A DNA stretch of 64,000 bases, taken from NCBI GenBank assembly GCA_964548365.1, contig CAZJRD010000006.1, forward strand, positions 34,759 to 98,758. Direction: 5' to 3'. This DNA comes from B46-G9 sp964548365. Lineage in GTDB: Bacteria > Desulfobacterota > DSM-4660 > Desulfatiglandales > Desulfatiglandaceae. The notes beneath the pieces were generated by a model that was not told the DNA's origin, made no database searches, and worked only from the letters and a program-made list of their open reading frames with translations. Shown one piece after another: positions 40,597-49,748 of the stretch. Both the position numbers and the translations under genes were made by a program. Within the stretch, counting starts at the first letter, position 1. Each line of letters starts with the position of its first letter.

Positions 40597-41241
40597 ATGG
40601 ACACGCACCAGATGCTTTGGAACGAGAAGGTCGCAAAGGATATTATCAAACACTTAGAGAAGCGGCGGATGGAGGGTACCTACGCCCCCACGATCGCTCA
40701 AGCCAGAAAAGAAATAGTGGCAATGATTCCTGAAGGGGCCACAGTTTTTCAGTGTGGCTCGATGACAACGGTAGATATGGGCTTTTGGGAAGATATAGCC
40801 AAGCTTGCAGGAGTTGAGCACATTGACCCGTACGAGCCTGGAATTTCACCGGAAGAGAGCCTGGCACGCAGGCGCAATGGAATGAAGGCCGATGTGATGA
40901 TCTCCAGCTCCAATGCTATTACCCTGGATGGGAAGTTGGTGAACTTGGATGGCATGGGAAATCGAGTAGCAGCCATGATATTCGGCCCCAAGAAAGTCAT
41001 CCTGGTAATCGGCATGAATAAGGTGGTCCCTGATCTGGAATCTGCCATGGCCAGAGTAAAGAACTACGCCGGGCCGGTCAATGCTGTTCGGCTGGGTATC
41101 AATACTCCATGCGTGGAAACTGGCCTGTGTTCAGACTGCAGATCACCGCAGCGTATCTGCAACATGTGGAGTATTATTGAAGGGCATATGATCAAAGGAC
41201 GCATTCATGTAAAACTGGTCGGTCAAAATCTTGGATACTGA
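40597..41241 (+). CDS. LUD-domain (LutC/DUF162-like) lactate utilisation-type protein
   Basis: A 214-residue protein of the LUD fold (TVFQCGSMTTVDMGFWEDI, ADVMISSSNAITLDGKLVNLDGMGNRVAAMIFGPKKVILVIG, in outline). A cysteine cluster near the C-terminus (CVETGLCSDCRSPQRIC) may hold an Fe-S cluster. Such proteins take part in lactate or hydroxyacid oxidation. The next gene, an FMN hydroxyacid dehydrogenase, fits this. GAAAGGAAAAGAC precedes ATG 40597. Confidence 0.85.
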   Translation: MDTHQMLWNEKVAKDIIKHLEKRRMEGTYAPTIAQARKEIVAMIPEGATVFQCGSMTTVDMGFWEDIAKLAGVEHIDPYEPGISPEESLARRRNGMKADVMISSSNAITLDGKLVNLDGMGNRVAAMIFGPKKVILVIGMNKVVPDLESAMARVKNYAGPVNAVRLGINTPCVETGLCSDCRSPQRICNMWSIIEGHMIKGRIHVKLVGQNLGY

Positions 41242-41264
41242 GCACTGCCAGGATAACGGAGGAG

Positions 41265-42233
41265 ATGGACATGGAACTGGGAGAAATCTACAAGAAGGGG
41301 AAAGAAACGTTACTGGCAAAGGACATCGGAGTCTTTCTGGGCGGTGTGGAAACGGAGTTCGTCATGCGGCACAACCGCCGGATCATGGATGGATACACCT
41401 TCAGACAGAAGGCCATTGATGCTGCGCCCGCACCTGAGACCGGATTGGAAGTCCTCGGCCTCACCTTCGGGACCCCTGTCATCATGTCGGCCATGACCAT
41501 GCCCATCCCGGCCATTACCGAAAATGGACTCATGGAGGTGGCAAAGGGGCTCAAAGATGCCGGGAGCCTCATGTGGACCGGATCACCCATCCCGGGGAAC
41601 CTGAAAGGCATCAAGGCCACGGGTGTCCCCCTGGCTGCAAATGTCAAGCCTTTGAAAGACCGGGAAAAGATGTACGAGGCCCTGGATGAAATACAGGAAG
41701 CAGGAGTAGACTGGGTGGGAATTGAAATTGACTCCGGCCAGGGAACCAAGATCCTCGACCGGCAGATGGTCTTTGATTGCTCGCCCCTCTCCCAAAAAGA
41801 GTTAAAGGACATTCGCAAGGCCGTTCACCTGCCGCTCATTTTCAAGGGGATCCTGAGTAGCGAGGACGCAGTCAAGGCCGTGGAGACGGGAGCGGACGCA
41901 ATCATCGTTTCCAACCATGGGGCCCACACCATCGACTATCTCCCACACCCGCTGCAGGTGATGGAAGAGATCATGGAAAAGGTGGGAGGCAGGGTCGTCA
42001 TCATGGTGGACGGAGGTTTCAGGCGGGGAAGCGACGTCCTCAAGGGACTCGCCTTCGGCGCTTCCCTGGTGGGCCTGGGCAGACCCATTCTTTACGGGCT
42101 CGCTGCAGACGGGCAACAGGGAGTGCGGGATGTGGTGACCGCGATCACCAGCGAATTAAAACGAATCCTCAGCATGGTGGGAGCCCCGAATGTCCAACAG
42201 GTAGGGAAGGATGTGCTCATGGGGCTGCACTAG
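41265..42233 (+). CDS. FMN-dependent alpha-hydroxy-acid dehydrogenase-like protein
   Basis: A 322-residue TIM-barrel flavoprotein (FGTPVIMSAMTMPIPAITENG, LPLIFKGILSSEDAVKA, GADAIIVSNHGAHTIDY, DGGFRRGSDVLKGLAFGASLVGLGRP). The SNHG histidine is the expected catalytic base, although the usual GRQLD after it is AHTID. It probably oxidises lactate or a similar hydroxy acid. It lies 23 bp downstream of the LUD gene. The last 17 bp overlap the convergent MOSC gene. Confidence 0.85.
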   Translation: MDMELGEIYKKGKETLLAKDIGVFLGGVETEFVMRHNRRIMDGYTFRQKAIDAAPAPETGLEVLGLTFGTPVIMSAMTMPIPAITENGLMEVAKGLKDAGSLMWTGSPIPGNLKGIKATGVPLAANVKPLKDREKMYEALDEIQEAGVDWVGIEIDSGQGTKILDRQMVFDCSPLSQKELKDIRKAVHLPLIFKGILSSEDAVKAVETGADAIIVSNHGAHTIDYLPHPLQVMEEIMEKVGGRVVIMVDGGFRRGSDVLKGLAFGASLVGLGRPILYGLAADGQQGVRDVVTAITSELKRILSMVGAPNVQQVGKDVLMGLH

Positions 42234-42660
42234 CTACGATTCGAATGGCGTCCCCTTTTCGAATGCTCCCCCCCTCGAGCACCTTCCCGAAGATGCCTTC
42301 CTTCGGCATGATGCAATCCCCGGCCCGGTAGTAGATGGCGCATCGGGTATGGCACTCTTTGCCGATCTGGGTAATTTCCACAACAGCGGAGTTCCCCAGG
42401 TTCACGAGGGTCCCAATGGGGACTTCAAGCCAGTTGACCCCCCTGGTGGCAATATTTTCGGCAAAGTCCCCGAAGCCCACATCGAGCCCCCGTCCACGGG
42501 CCTTTTCTATGCTCTCAGCCGCCAGAAAACTTACCTGGCGGTGCCACGGCCCGGCATGGGCGTCACCCCGGAGGCCGTGGTCAACCAGGAGGTCAGCCGT
42601 TTCCACGGTCTCCTTCGGTGTCCCCTTTTTTTTGCTCAAAGCGATAGACACTATCTCCAT
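42217..42660 (-). CDS. MOSC-domain protein
   Basis: A 147-residue MOSC domain (DHGLRGDAHAGPWHRQVSFLA, DFAENIATRGVNW, IGKECHTRCAIYYRAGDCIMPKEGIF). MOSC domains carry sulfur or bind molybdenum cofactor; the stand-alone small type is common in anaerobes. The conserved cysteine is in KECHTRC. It lies downstream of the Sec rhodanese on the same strand, 92 bp apart, which fits a sulfur-handling neighbourhood. Confidence 0.87.
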   Translation of the reverse strand: MEIVSIALSKKKGTPKETVETADLLVDHGLRGDAHAGPWHRQVSFLAAESIEKARGRGLDVGFGDFAENIATRGVNWLEVPIGTLVNLGNSAVVEITQIGKECHTRCAIYYRAGDCIMPKEGIFGKVLEGGSIRKGDAIRIVASAAP

Positions 42661-42751
42661 TCCATCTCCTTGTTATTCCCCGCATTCAACAAACCGAGGC
42701 ACTTACCGGTCCCCAGCTTTCCTGGTTTTCATGTTCGTTTCTCATTCCCTA

Positions 42752-43159
42752 TTATTTCTTTTCTGTGGGATAATTGGCTTTGTGCCATGCCTTCCATCCC
42801 CCCTTGAGAGCAAATACTTTTTTGTATCCCGCCTTCAGGAACTCTCGTGCCACACGGGCACTCGTGTACTCGTTGGGTCAGGCACAGTAGAAAACCAGCG
42901 TCTTGTCCTTTGGATATTTTTTCATCCACTCTTTTACTTTGAACGGATTTTCCCTTATGGCCCCTTTGATCTGCAGTTGACTAGCATTGCGATCCTTGGG
43001 GAGCCGGACATCCAGCACGATTACATCGGGGTTGCCCAGGAGGCTTTTCAGTGATTCTTTCGAAATCCTCTCTACATCTCCGGCGTTTGAGATTCCTCCA
43101 GAAACAAATATTGCAGCCAGAAAAAGCACCGCCATGGCAAAAAAAGCCCTTTTTTTCAT
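42752..43159 (-). CDS. Periplasmic rhodanese selenoprotein (Cys-x-Sec motif)
   Basis: Read through TGA 42878-42880, this is a 135-residue protein. A signal peptide (MKKRAFFAMAVLFLAAIFV, then GGISNAG) is followed by one rhodanese domain: LLGNPDVIVLDVRLPKDR, TLVFYCA-Sec94-PNEYTSARVAREFL, VFALKGGWKAWHKANYPTEKK. The catalytic rhodanese cysteine (YC) is kept and Sec sits two residues later, giving a C-A-Sec-P pair that could form a selenenylsulfide. Likely a periplasmic sulfur-transfer or thiol/disulfide enzyme. The neighbouring fusion protein has Sec at both positions. Confidence 0.88.
42847..42861 (-). promoter_or_regulatory. SECIS hairpin of the periplasmic rhodanese
   Basis: Minus-strand GUGCC-CGUGU-GGCAC begins 16 nt after UGA. 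Loop contains GU. The paralogue at 44675 has the same stem with loop CGGGU at the same distance. Confidence 0.65.
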
Positions 43160-43394
43160 GCTATTCTCCTTTCATGTGTCTCCTGTTGTGTTCCCTCATC
43201 CCCGGTCCAGCATCAATCTCGTGCCATATCGACTTCTCGTTGAAAGTTTCATGAAGAGGTTCCCCTTAGGCAGCCGCTTTTCCAGTTTTATATTCTATGC
43301 TATTATCATAGACTTTAATCACACAACTACTCTCTGTCAAAAAGAAACTCGATACAAACAAGGCAACGGGTAATTCCGGCCCCTTCTTTTATGC

Positions 43395-45011
43395 TTAATT
43401 GCCGGCGTTCTTGCGAAGCGCCGCACTCATTTCCTTGATCTCGCACAGGGCCTGTTCCATTTCACCCAGCCCAAGCGAGAACGCATAGGTCGGATTTGAA
43501 TGAAAGACGCCCTGAAATGCCCGCATGCGATACTCACCAAACATGCGCCAGAGCTTCAATTCTATGCTTCTTGGTTTTTTCAGAGGGGCCATAAAATCGG
43601 GAAACGGTTGGGTAAACTCTTCCGGCTTCTCTAGGATGCCGTCCTGATAGAGACCAGCAACAACACGGATAGCGTCGGCCATGAGGAGATCAGTCTTGCG
43701 GATCATGAGGTTTCCCTTGTTGAGTTCCTGCTCCGCAAACGTAATGGAGTGGCATTGATTGCATGCCATGAGCATCTTTTTCCGTTCTTTTTTCCAGTCC
43801 CCGTCGGTCTGACGGATCACGTCCCTCCGTTTCATAATCTTCATCCTGCGGTTCCGCTTCCCGTCAGGATCAAATACTCCCAAGGCACGCAGAATCGTAT
43901 CCGATGCCGCAACCCATTCCTTATCACCCTTCATCTCCAGCCGCACGGCCAGGAAACCCCATGCCGTTCTCACCTCATGATCGCCTTTTTCCATGTGGCA
44001 CGTCTGGCAGGTGGGCGCGGAGGTCGTTTTGGGAATAATCCCCATTTGCTTGAGTCCATACCTTACCCCATGCTTGGACCCGGAATACATGGCCCATTGG
44101 GGGTGGTCGACGCCGTTATGGCAGGTCTGGCACGCCTGGGGTTGCTGGGCCTCCTTCTTAAAAAAGGTATGCCGGGTATGGCAGACGTCACAGGAGGCCA
44201 TGCCGAAACCGGCTCGTTTCTTCAACAGTTTTTTGATGATCCTTGGCGATTTGATACCAATCCTATGACAGCTCTCACAGTCTTTCAGGTCTTCAAGCGA
44301 ACTCATGGACTTCCAGTGGGCAGCGGGCAGGGCCTTCATTGCATACCACGCCTTGGCATGCTTCCCCGCCTTGAACTGATCACCCTGCACCTGGTGACAC
44401 AAGATGCACCGGTCCGGGGTCACCGGCCGCGCCTTCTCCACATCGTCTTCGGAAGAATGATAGTCGCCGTGGCAGACGGAGCAGGTTACCTCCTTCTTGC
44501 TGTGTTTGCTGAGCCTCCAGTCGGAGACAATTTCAGGGGTCACACTCTCATGGCACGTGACACATTCCCTCTTGATGTTCCATTTCTTCTCAAGAGGGAG
44601 TCTCGATGTCACCCAGCCGTTATACCCACCTTCGATAACACATACGTTTTTAAAACCGAGTTTCATTAATTGTTGTGCCACCCGGGCACTTGTGGCCTCA
44701 TCCGGTCACGCTCAATATAGGATGATATGGCTGTCCTTCTTATATTTGTGTGCCCATGACTTGACATTTCCCGGGTCCTCATGCACGGCTCCCGGGATCT
44801 TCTGAAGGCTTTCCTTGAACTGTTCTTGCAATCGTACATCTATGACAATGGGCGGGGGAACGTTTTGCAACTGCTTAATGCATTGCCCCGGCGACATCCG
44901 AGTGACATCAGGGTAGGGTTTCGGTTGATTGCTGCAGATGCCGTAAAACGGAGTAAACAGCATGGCAAACCCGAACAAAATACCCAGAAACGCAGAACCG
45001 GCGTGTCTCAT
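43395..45011 (-). CDS. Double-selenocysteine rhodanese fused to octaheme cytochrome c
   Basis: Read through two UGAs (44712-44714 and 44706-44708), this is a 538-residue protein. Residues 1-26 are a signal peptide (RHAGSAFLGILFGFAMLFT). Residues 30-145 form a rhodanese domain: PPPIVIDVRLQEQF, HIILY-Sec100-A-Sec102-PDEATSARVAQQLM, VCVIEGGYNGW. From about 155 there are eight CxxCH haem sites (CVTCH, CSVCH, CILCH, CESCH, CDVCH, CQTCH twice, CNQCH), and the C-terminal part resembles the hydroxylamine-oxidoreductase family (RTAWGFLAVRLEM, MADAIRVVAGLYQDGIL). Periplasmic location is expected. GGAGGGAG precedes ATG. Likely a sulfur- or selenium-compound redox enzyme passing electrons through haems; inferred. 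Confidence 0.85.
44675..44689 (-). promoter_or_regulatory. SECIS hairpin of the double-Sec rhodanese-cytochrome
   Basis: Minus-strand GUGCC-CGGGU-GGCAC begins 16 nt after the second UGA (44706-44708) and 22 nt after the first (44712-44714). Only one good hairpin is present for two Sec codons. Confidence 0.6.
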
Positions 45012-45192
45012 CTTCTCCCTCCAATGCACTGGTGAATACTGTCCAATGATCTCCCCATTTTTTCTGATCATAAAATAGTCGGGTTTCTGGGTCAACAGAA
45101 TAACTGTGGGTATGGATTCTTTGCTTGCGTCTGGATGGAAAAAAACATAGTATTGAGAAGAACCACCATTGGAGAAACGGACAAGGAGGAGC

Positions 45193-45597
45193 ATGATGGA
45201 TCGACAAAAACTGCTGGAAATTTTCAATAAACGCCCCCGGATCGGGACGCTCAGTACGGCGAACGCCCGGGGCGATGTCAACGTGGCTGTGTTCGGCTCG
45301 CCGCAGATGATTGACGAAAACACCGTGGTCATGGGTATCGGTGAAAATCGCTCTTTTCGTAACCTGCGCGAGAATCCCAAGGCGGCTTTCATCGTTATGG
45401 AACCGGGGGAAACCGTGATGGACTGGAAGGGCGCCAGGGTATACCTCGAAGCACTGGCCATCGAAACGGGAGGAGGCTTTTACGACCAGATAAGGGAGAA
45501 TATTGCCAAGGCCGCAGGAGAGCAGGCAGCCAGAATGATCCACGCTGCAATTCGTTTCAAGATCACTGAAGTGCGGCCTATCGTGGACGTGTCCTGA
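45193..45597 (+). CDS. Pyridoxamine 5'-phosphate oxidase-family protein
   Basis: About 134 residues, split-barrel flavin-binding type (RPRIGTLSTANARGDVNVAVFGSPQMID, MGIGENRSFRNLRENPKAAFIVMEPG). Divergently oriented from the rhodanese-cytochrome gene with 181 bp between starts. AAGGAGGAGC precedes two adjacent ATGs (45193, 45196). Substrate unknown. Confidence 0.83.
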   Translation: MMDRQKLLEIFNKRPRIGTLSTANARGDVNVAVFGSPQMIDENTVVMGIGENRSFRNLRENPKAAFIVMEPGETVMDWKGARVYLEALAIETGGGFYDQIRENIAKAAGEQAARMIHAAIRFKITEVRPIVDVS

Positions 45598-45677
45598 TCA
45601 CTTGTGCATCAAGCTCCCCGTGTGGACATGACCATTTTTCATAGAGCAAACCTGACGAACCGGTTAAGAGTCCCAGA

Positions 45678-45776
45678 TTCGTCATGCCGGACTCGATCCG
45701 GCATCCAGAACATATCAAAACCAATAGATTCCCGCCTTCCTCTTCGCTTGGGCAGGTTTTCTGCGGCAATGACTAA
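45678..45776 (+). repeat. Dispersed hairpin repeat R4
   Basis: ATGCCGGA...TCCGGCAT palindrome (about 45682-45702), followed by GATTCCCGCC and a degenerate GCGGCAATGAC end. This is the layout of a widespread bacterial intergenic repeat of the form GTCAT-CCGGA-...-GGATTCCCGC-...-AATGAC. Noncoding. Confidence 0.55.
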
Positions 45777-45881
45777 AAATGGACAAAATCAGATTTTTTG
45801 CGCAGCCATCAGCGCTGAATGGAGAAAAAATACCCAATGGAAAAAGGAGAATTTCAAAAGGTAGGGAAGTCCGAGGAGAGG

Positions 45882-46292
45882 ATGTATGGCCCTTGGAAGC
45901 TTCTTGTCTGTGGATATCCTGTTGAGGACCAGGGGCCATTTCTCTCAATCCTCGAGGACCTCAATTTTAGGAACCTTCCTGTCGTTTTCGTGACAGATGA
46001 GGACCTTCAGCTTTCTTTAGAAATATTATTCAATCGTGGGGATAAAGAGGGATTTGGTGAAGGTTCCAATATGACCAGGGCCGTAATCCTGTCAGGCTTT
46101 ACCCACAATGATCTCCACAAACTCATTTCAGCGTACAGGCAGCATCAATTGCCGGAACAATTGTGGGCTACGTTGACCCCCGTTTCTGAAAAATGGCCCA
46201 TTGCCGTACTTCTCGAAGAACTCTCGAAAGAAGCGCAGGCAATGAAAAAGATCCAAAAAACAAAAAAGGAAGAAAGAGAAACAACAATATGA
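45882..46292 (+). CDS. DUF3783-family protein
   Basis: About 136 residues. WKLLVCGYPVEDQGPFLSILEDL, AVILSGFTHNDLHKLISAYRQHQLP and LWATLTPVSEKWPIAVLLEELSKEA match the small DUF3783 family; function unknown. ATG 45882 follows GAGGAGAGG; upstream ATGs at 45819 and 45837 are possible. Its TGA overlaps the ATG of the OsmC gene (46289-46292), so the two are coupled. Confidence 0.75.
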   Translation: MYGPWKLLVCGYPVEDQGPFLSILEDLNFRNLPVVFVTDEDLQLSLEILFNRGDKEGFGEGSNMTRAVILSGFTHNDLHKLISAYRQHQLPEQLWATLTPVSEKWPIAVLLEELSKEAQAMKKIQKTKKEERETTI

Positions 46293-46687
46293 AAAAAACC
46301 GTACTTGACGCATCATTTCCGGGAGGGAAGAGAGTTGACGCAAAAATGGCAAATTTTGTGATAAAAACCGATCAGTCAGAAATCTCTGGCGGTGACGGAT
46401 CGGCTCCGGAACCATTCCAGCTGTTTCTCGCGTCCATTGCCACCTGTGCTGGCATTTACGCGCTCAGTTTCTGTCAGAGCCGCCAGATCAACACCGATGC
46501 CATGTCGTTGACCATGGAATGTGAGTGGGACGAGGAGAAAAAAAGGTATCAAAAGTTTTCAATCGATCTCAAGTTACCCGAGGATTTTTCTGATAAGTAC
46601 AGGAAGGCGGTTATCAAATCCATGGACCTCTGCGCGGTCAAGAAACATATGATTGATCCCCCCGAATTCGAGATAACCACTTCATAA
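46289..46687 (+). CDS. OsmC-family protein (cysteine form)
   Basis: A 132-residue OsmC-like protein with both conserved cysteines (LASIATCAGIYALSFC and MDLCAVKKHM). It is the cysteine counterpart of the Sec-OsmC at 39282. Probably a thiol-dependent peroxide or persulfide enzyme in the cytoplasm. Translationally coupled to DUF3783. Confidence 0.87.
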   Translation: MKKTVLDASFPGGKRVDAKMANFVIKTDQSEISGGDGSAPEPFQLFLASIATCAGIYALSFCQSRQINTDAMSLTMECEWDEEKKRYQKFSIDLKLPEDFSDKYRKAVIKSMDLCAVKKHMIDPPEFEITTS

Positions 46688-46750
46688 CTACGAAAGTATA
46701 TAGGCTGAAGGCTGAAAGATTTTAGACACCAGCTGAGAGTAGGATAAAAC

Positions 46751-48334
46751 ATGATTACGTTTCTAGATTATGGCGCCGGGAATGTCAGGAGTCTTGTCAA
46801 CGCTTTGAAAAGCCTGGGCGAGACGATTACCTTCGTCCAGAAGCCCGACGACATCCTTTCGGCCGAAAAGCTCATCTTTCCCGGCGTGGGGGCCTTCGGC
46901 AGCATGATGCGGGTCCTTTACGAAAAGGAGTATGTAAGACCGCTCAAGGCTTACCTCGATTCGAACCGTCCTTTCTTAGGAATCTGTATAGGGCTCCAGG
47001 CTCTTTTTGAAAGAAGTGAAGAGGAGGAATTCGGTGTTCAAGGCCTCGGGTTTATTCGAGGTTCGGTAAGGCGTTTCGCCGTGAACCTTTCCGTACCCCA
47101 CATTGGGTGGAACGGGCTTTCCATTAAAAAGCCCTCCAGGATTTTCAACGGACTTACGGGCCAGGAAAAATTCTACTTCGTCCACTCTTATCACGTGGCT
47201 CCCGAAGATCAGGACGTGGTTCTCAGCACCACTGATTACGGGTACCCATTCGTCAGCAGCATTCAAAAGGGAAATGTCATTGCCACGCAGTTTCATCCGG
47301 AAAAAAGCGGGAACGCAGGGCTGCGAATCCTGAAAAATTTTCTGGAAGCAACCTCAGTCGAGGCCCAGCCTCCGGACCTCCAGGGAGGTACCAAACTTGC
47401 CAAGAGGATCATTGCCTGTCTTGATGTGCGCTCCACCGATCGCGGTGACCTGGTGGTGACCAAGGGAGACCAGTACGATGTCCGTGAAAAAGGCCAAGTC
47501 AGGAACCTCGGAAATCCGGTGGAACTGGCGAGACGCTACTATGAAGAAGGAGCTGATGAGATCACTTTTCTGAACATTACGGGTTTCCGGGACTTCCCCC
47601 TGGAAGACATGCCCATGTTGGAAGTACTGAGACAGACCTCGAAGAACGTGTTTGTTCCCCTGACTATCGGGGGGGGGATCCGTGACTACACTGATGTGAA
47701 CGGCCGGGCCTATTCCGCGTTGCAGGTTGCATCCGGGTACTTTCGATCCGGTGCGGATAAGGTCTCCATCGGCAGTGATGCCGTGCTGATCGTCGAAGAC
47801 TATTTGAAAACCGGTGAAAAAAGCGGGAAAAGCGCCATCGAGGAAATCTCATGGGTATACGGCAACCAGGCCGTTGTTATCTCCATTGATCCCAGGAAGG
47901 TGTATGTGAACTCCCCGGATGAAACCGTACATCCCGTGATCAAGACAGCACACCCCGGACCCAATGGGGAACAATATTGCTGGTACCAGTGCACCATCAA
48001 GGGTGGTCGAGAAGGCAGGCAAGTGGATGCGGTTACCCTGGCCGAGGCATGTGAAAAACTGGGAGCCGGTGAGATCCTCCTCAACTGTATCGACCGTGAC
48101 GGCACAAACCTCGGATTCGATATTGAGCTGATCAGTGCAGTGAAAAAGGCGGTCACCATCCCCGTCATCGCCTCAAGCGGTGCCGGAAGCGTGGATCACT
48201 TTTACGAAGTATTCACGCAAACCCAGGCCGAGGCCGCCCTTGCCGCGGGCATCTTTCATCGGAATGAAGTCCCGATTGAGGCCGTGAAGGAATACCTGCA
48301 AAAAAACAACGTGGAAATCAGGGCGTCAGAGTGA
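46751..48334 (+). CDS. hisHF: Imidazole glycerol phosphate synthase, HisHF fusion (eukaryote HIS7 type)
   Basis: A 527-residue fusion. Residues 1-200 are the glutamine amidotransferase HisH (GICIGLQALFE with nucleophile Cys; FHPEKSG with catalytic His/Glu). Residues 215-520 are the cyclase HisF (RIIACLDVR and LLNCIDRDGT carry the two catalytic aspartates). The HisF part has the long insertion region found in fungal/plant HIS7 (HPVIKTAHPGPNGEQYCWYQ, CTIKGGREGR), absent from normal bacterial HisF. It forms IGP and AICAR from PRFAR in histidine synthesis. No other his gene is in the window. The 3' end overlaps the convergent nfnB gene by 17 bp. Confidence 0.92.
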   Translation: MITFLDYGAGNVRSLVNALKSLGETITFVQKPDDILSAEKLIFPGVGAFGSMMRVLYEKEYVRPLKAYLDSNRPFLGICIGLQALFERSEEEEFGVQGLGFIRGSVRRFAVNLSVPHIGWNGLSIKKPSRIFNGLTGQEKFYFVHSYHVAPEDQDVVLSTTDYGYPFVSSIQKGNVIATQFHPEKSGNAGLRILKNFLEATSVEAQPPDLQGGTKLAKRIIACLDVRSTDRGDLVVTKGDQYDVREKGQVRNLGNPVELARRYYEEGADEITFLNITGFRDFPLEDMPMLEVLRQTSKNVFVPLTIGGGIRDYTDVNGRAYSALQVASGYFRSGADKVSIGSDAVLIVEDYLKTGEKSGKSAIEEISWVYGNQAVVISIDPRKVYVNSPDETVHPVIKTAHPGPNGEQYCWYQCTIKGGREGRQVDAVTLAEACEKLGAGEILLNCIDRDGTNLGFDIELISAVKKAVTIPVIASSGAGSVDHFYEVFTQTQAEAALAAGIFHRNEVPIEAVKEYLQKNNVEIRASE

Positions 48335-49730
48335 GATAATCATGCATTGCCTTTGCTGCCCTCCGGCCATCGCCCATGGCCCTGATTACGCTGGCCCCCC
48401 AGCCCACGATATCTCCGCCTGCGTACACTCCCTTGCGGGTTGTTGCCATCGTGCCTTCATCCACCACCAGATATCCTCTTTTTTCCACCTCCAGGCCCGG
48501 TGTGGATGAAGCAATCATTGGGTTGGGCCGTTGCCCGATTGCCACAATCACTGTATCCACATCCCGGCGATGTTCCGAGCCTTCTATGGGGACGGGGCGT
48601 CTTCTTCCGGAGGCGTCCGGTTCAGTGAGTCTCATATCCGTGAACTGGATAGCCACTACACGCCCGTCCGCATCCCCCACTATCCTTGTGGGAGCTTTCA
48701 GGAAATCAAACCGGAGGCCTTCCTCTTCCCCATGGCGGACCTCTTCAGGCCTCGAAGGCATTTCCTCCCGTGACCTCCTGTAGATGATCGAGACATCTGT
48801 CGCTCCCAGTCTGAGTGCCGTCCTTGCCGCGTCCATGGCAACGTTTCCACCGCCAATGACCGCGATTTTCTTTGCGAAGCGCATGGGCGTATCCCATTCC
48901 GGAAACTTGTAGGCGCGCATCAGGTTGGACCGCGTAAGAAATTCATTCGCGGAATAGACCCCGATGAGATTTTCTCCTGGGATTCCCATGAAAATGGGAG
49001 CACCTGCCCCCACCCCGATAAAAACAGCGTCATGGATTTGAAGCAAATCGTCCACGGTGAGGGTCCTGCCGATAATCTGGTTGACTTTTATCTCGACTCC
49101 GAGCTTGGTGAGGGATGCGATTTGCTCAGCCACGATGGTTTTTGGGAGCCTGAACTCGGGAATGCCGTAAACAAGAACCCCGCCTGGTTCATGAAGCCCT
49201 TCGTAAATGGTGACTGCGTGGCCCAACTGGATCATGTCCGCGGCGACCGTCAGCCCTGAAGGCCCGGACCCTACGACCCCGGCACTCATCCCGGTAGGGA
49301 GCGCTTTTGCCGGGAGTACTATCCCGTGTTCCCGCTCCCAGTCCGCCACAAACCGCTCCAGATTCCCGATGCCCACTGAAGTGCCCTTCTTCCCGATAAC
49401 ACAGGGGCCTTCACACTGCTCCACCTGGGGACAGACGCGTCCGGTTACCGCGGGGAGCAAATTTTTTTCTTTCACGAGCTTTACGGCGCCCAGAAAATCC
49501 CCCTCGTGGACCTTGGCAACAAATCCACCGCAATCGATTCCCACCGGGCATCCTCCCTTACAGGGCCTGTTCTTGCAATTAAGGCATCGCCCGGCTTCGT
49601 CCTTTGCCTGGCTCACGGTGTATCCCAGGGGGACTTCCCTGAAGTCCTTCACCCGCTCTTCCGGTGCCCTTTCTCCCACCGGCACCCGGTATGGTCTTAT
49701 TTTTTTCTTATTTTCTGGTTTTTTCTCCAC
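48318..49730 (-). CDS. nfnB: NADH-dependent ferredoxin:NADP+ oxidoreductase large subunit (NfnB / GltD-like)
   Basis: A 470-residue flavoprotein. N-terminal two [4Fe-4S] motifs (CLNCKNRPCKGGCPVGID, CPQVEQCEGPC), then FAD motif VVGSGPSGLTVAADMI, NADPH motif IAVIGGGNVAMDAARTALR, and GVYAGGDIVGWGAS. With NfnA it bifurcates electrons from NADPH to NAD+ and ferredoxin. GTG 49730 follows GGAGAAA. Gene order nfnA-nfnB on the minus strand, 18 bp apart. Confidence 0.92.
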   Translation of the reverse strand: MEKKPENKKKIRPYRVPVGERAPEERVKDFREVPLGYTVSQAKDEAGRCLNCKNRPCKGGCPVGIDCGGFVAKVHEGDFLGAVKLVKEKNLLPAVTGRVCPQVEQCEGPCVIGKKGTSVGIGNLERFVADWEREHGIVLPAKALPTGMSAGVVGSGPSGLTVAADMIQLGHAVTIYEGLHEPGGVLVYGIPEFRLPKTIVAEQIASLTKLGVEIKVNQIIGRTLTVDDLLQIHDAVFIGVGAGAPIFMGIPGENLIGVYSANEFLTRSNLMRAYKFPEWDTPMRFAKKIAVIGGGNVAMDAARTALRLGATDVSIIYRRSREEMPSRPEEVRHGEEEGLRFDFLKAPTRIVGDADGRVVAIQFTDMRLTEPDASGRRRPVPIEGSEHRRDVDTVIVAIGQRPNPMIASSTPGLEVEKRGYLVVDEGTMATTRKGVYAGGDIVGWGASVIRAMGDGRRAAKAMHDYLTLTP

Positions 49731-49748
49731 AGATTTCTCCGCAAAATG

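Noticed and set aside
45021..45461. Extension of the rhodanese-cytochrome frame upstream of 45011
   Set aside because: It runs antisense through the flavin-fold gene at 45193; the signal peptide and ribosome site place the start at 45011.
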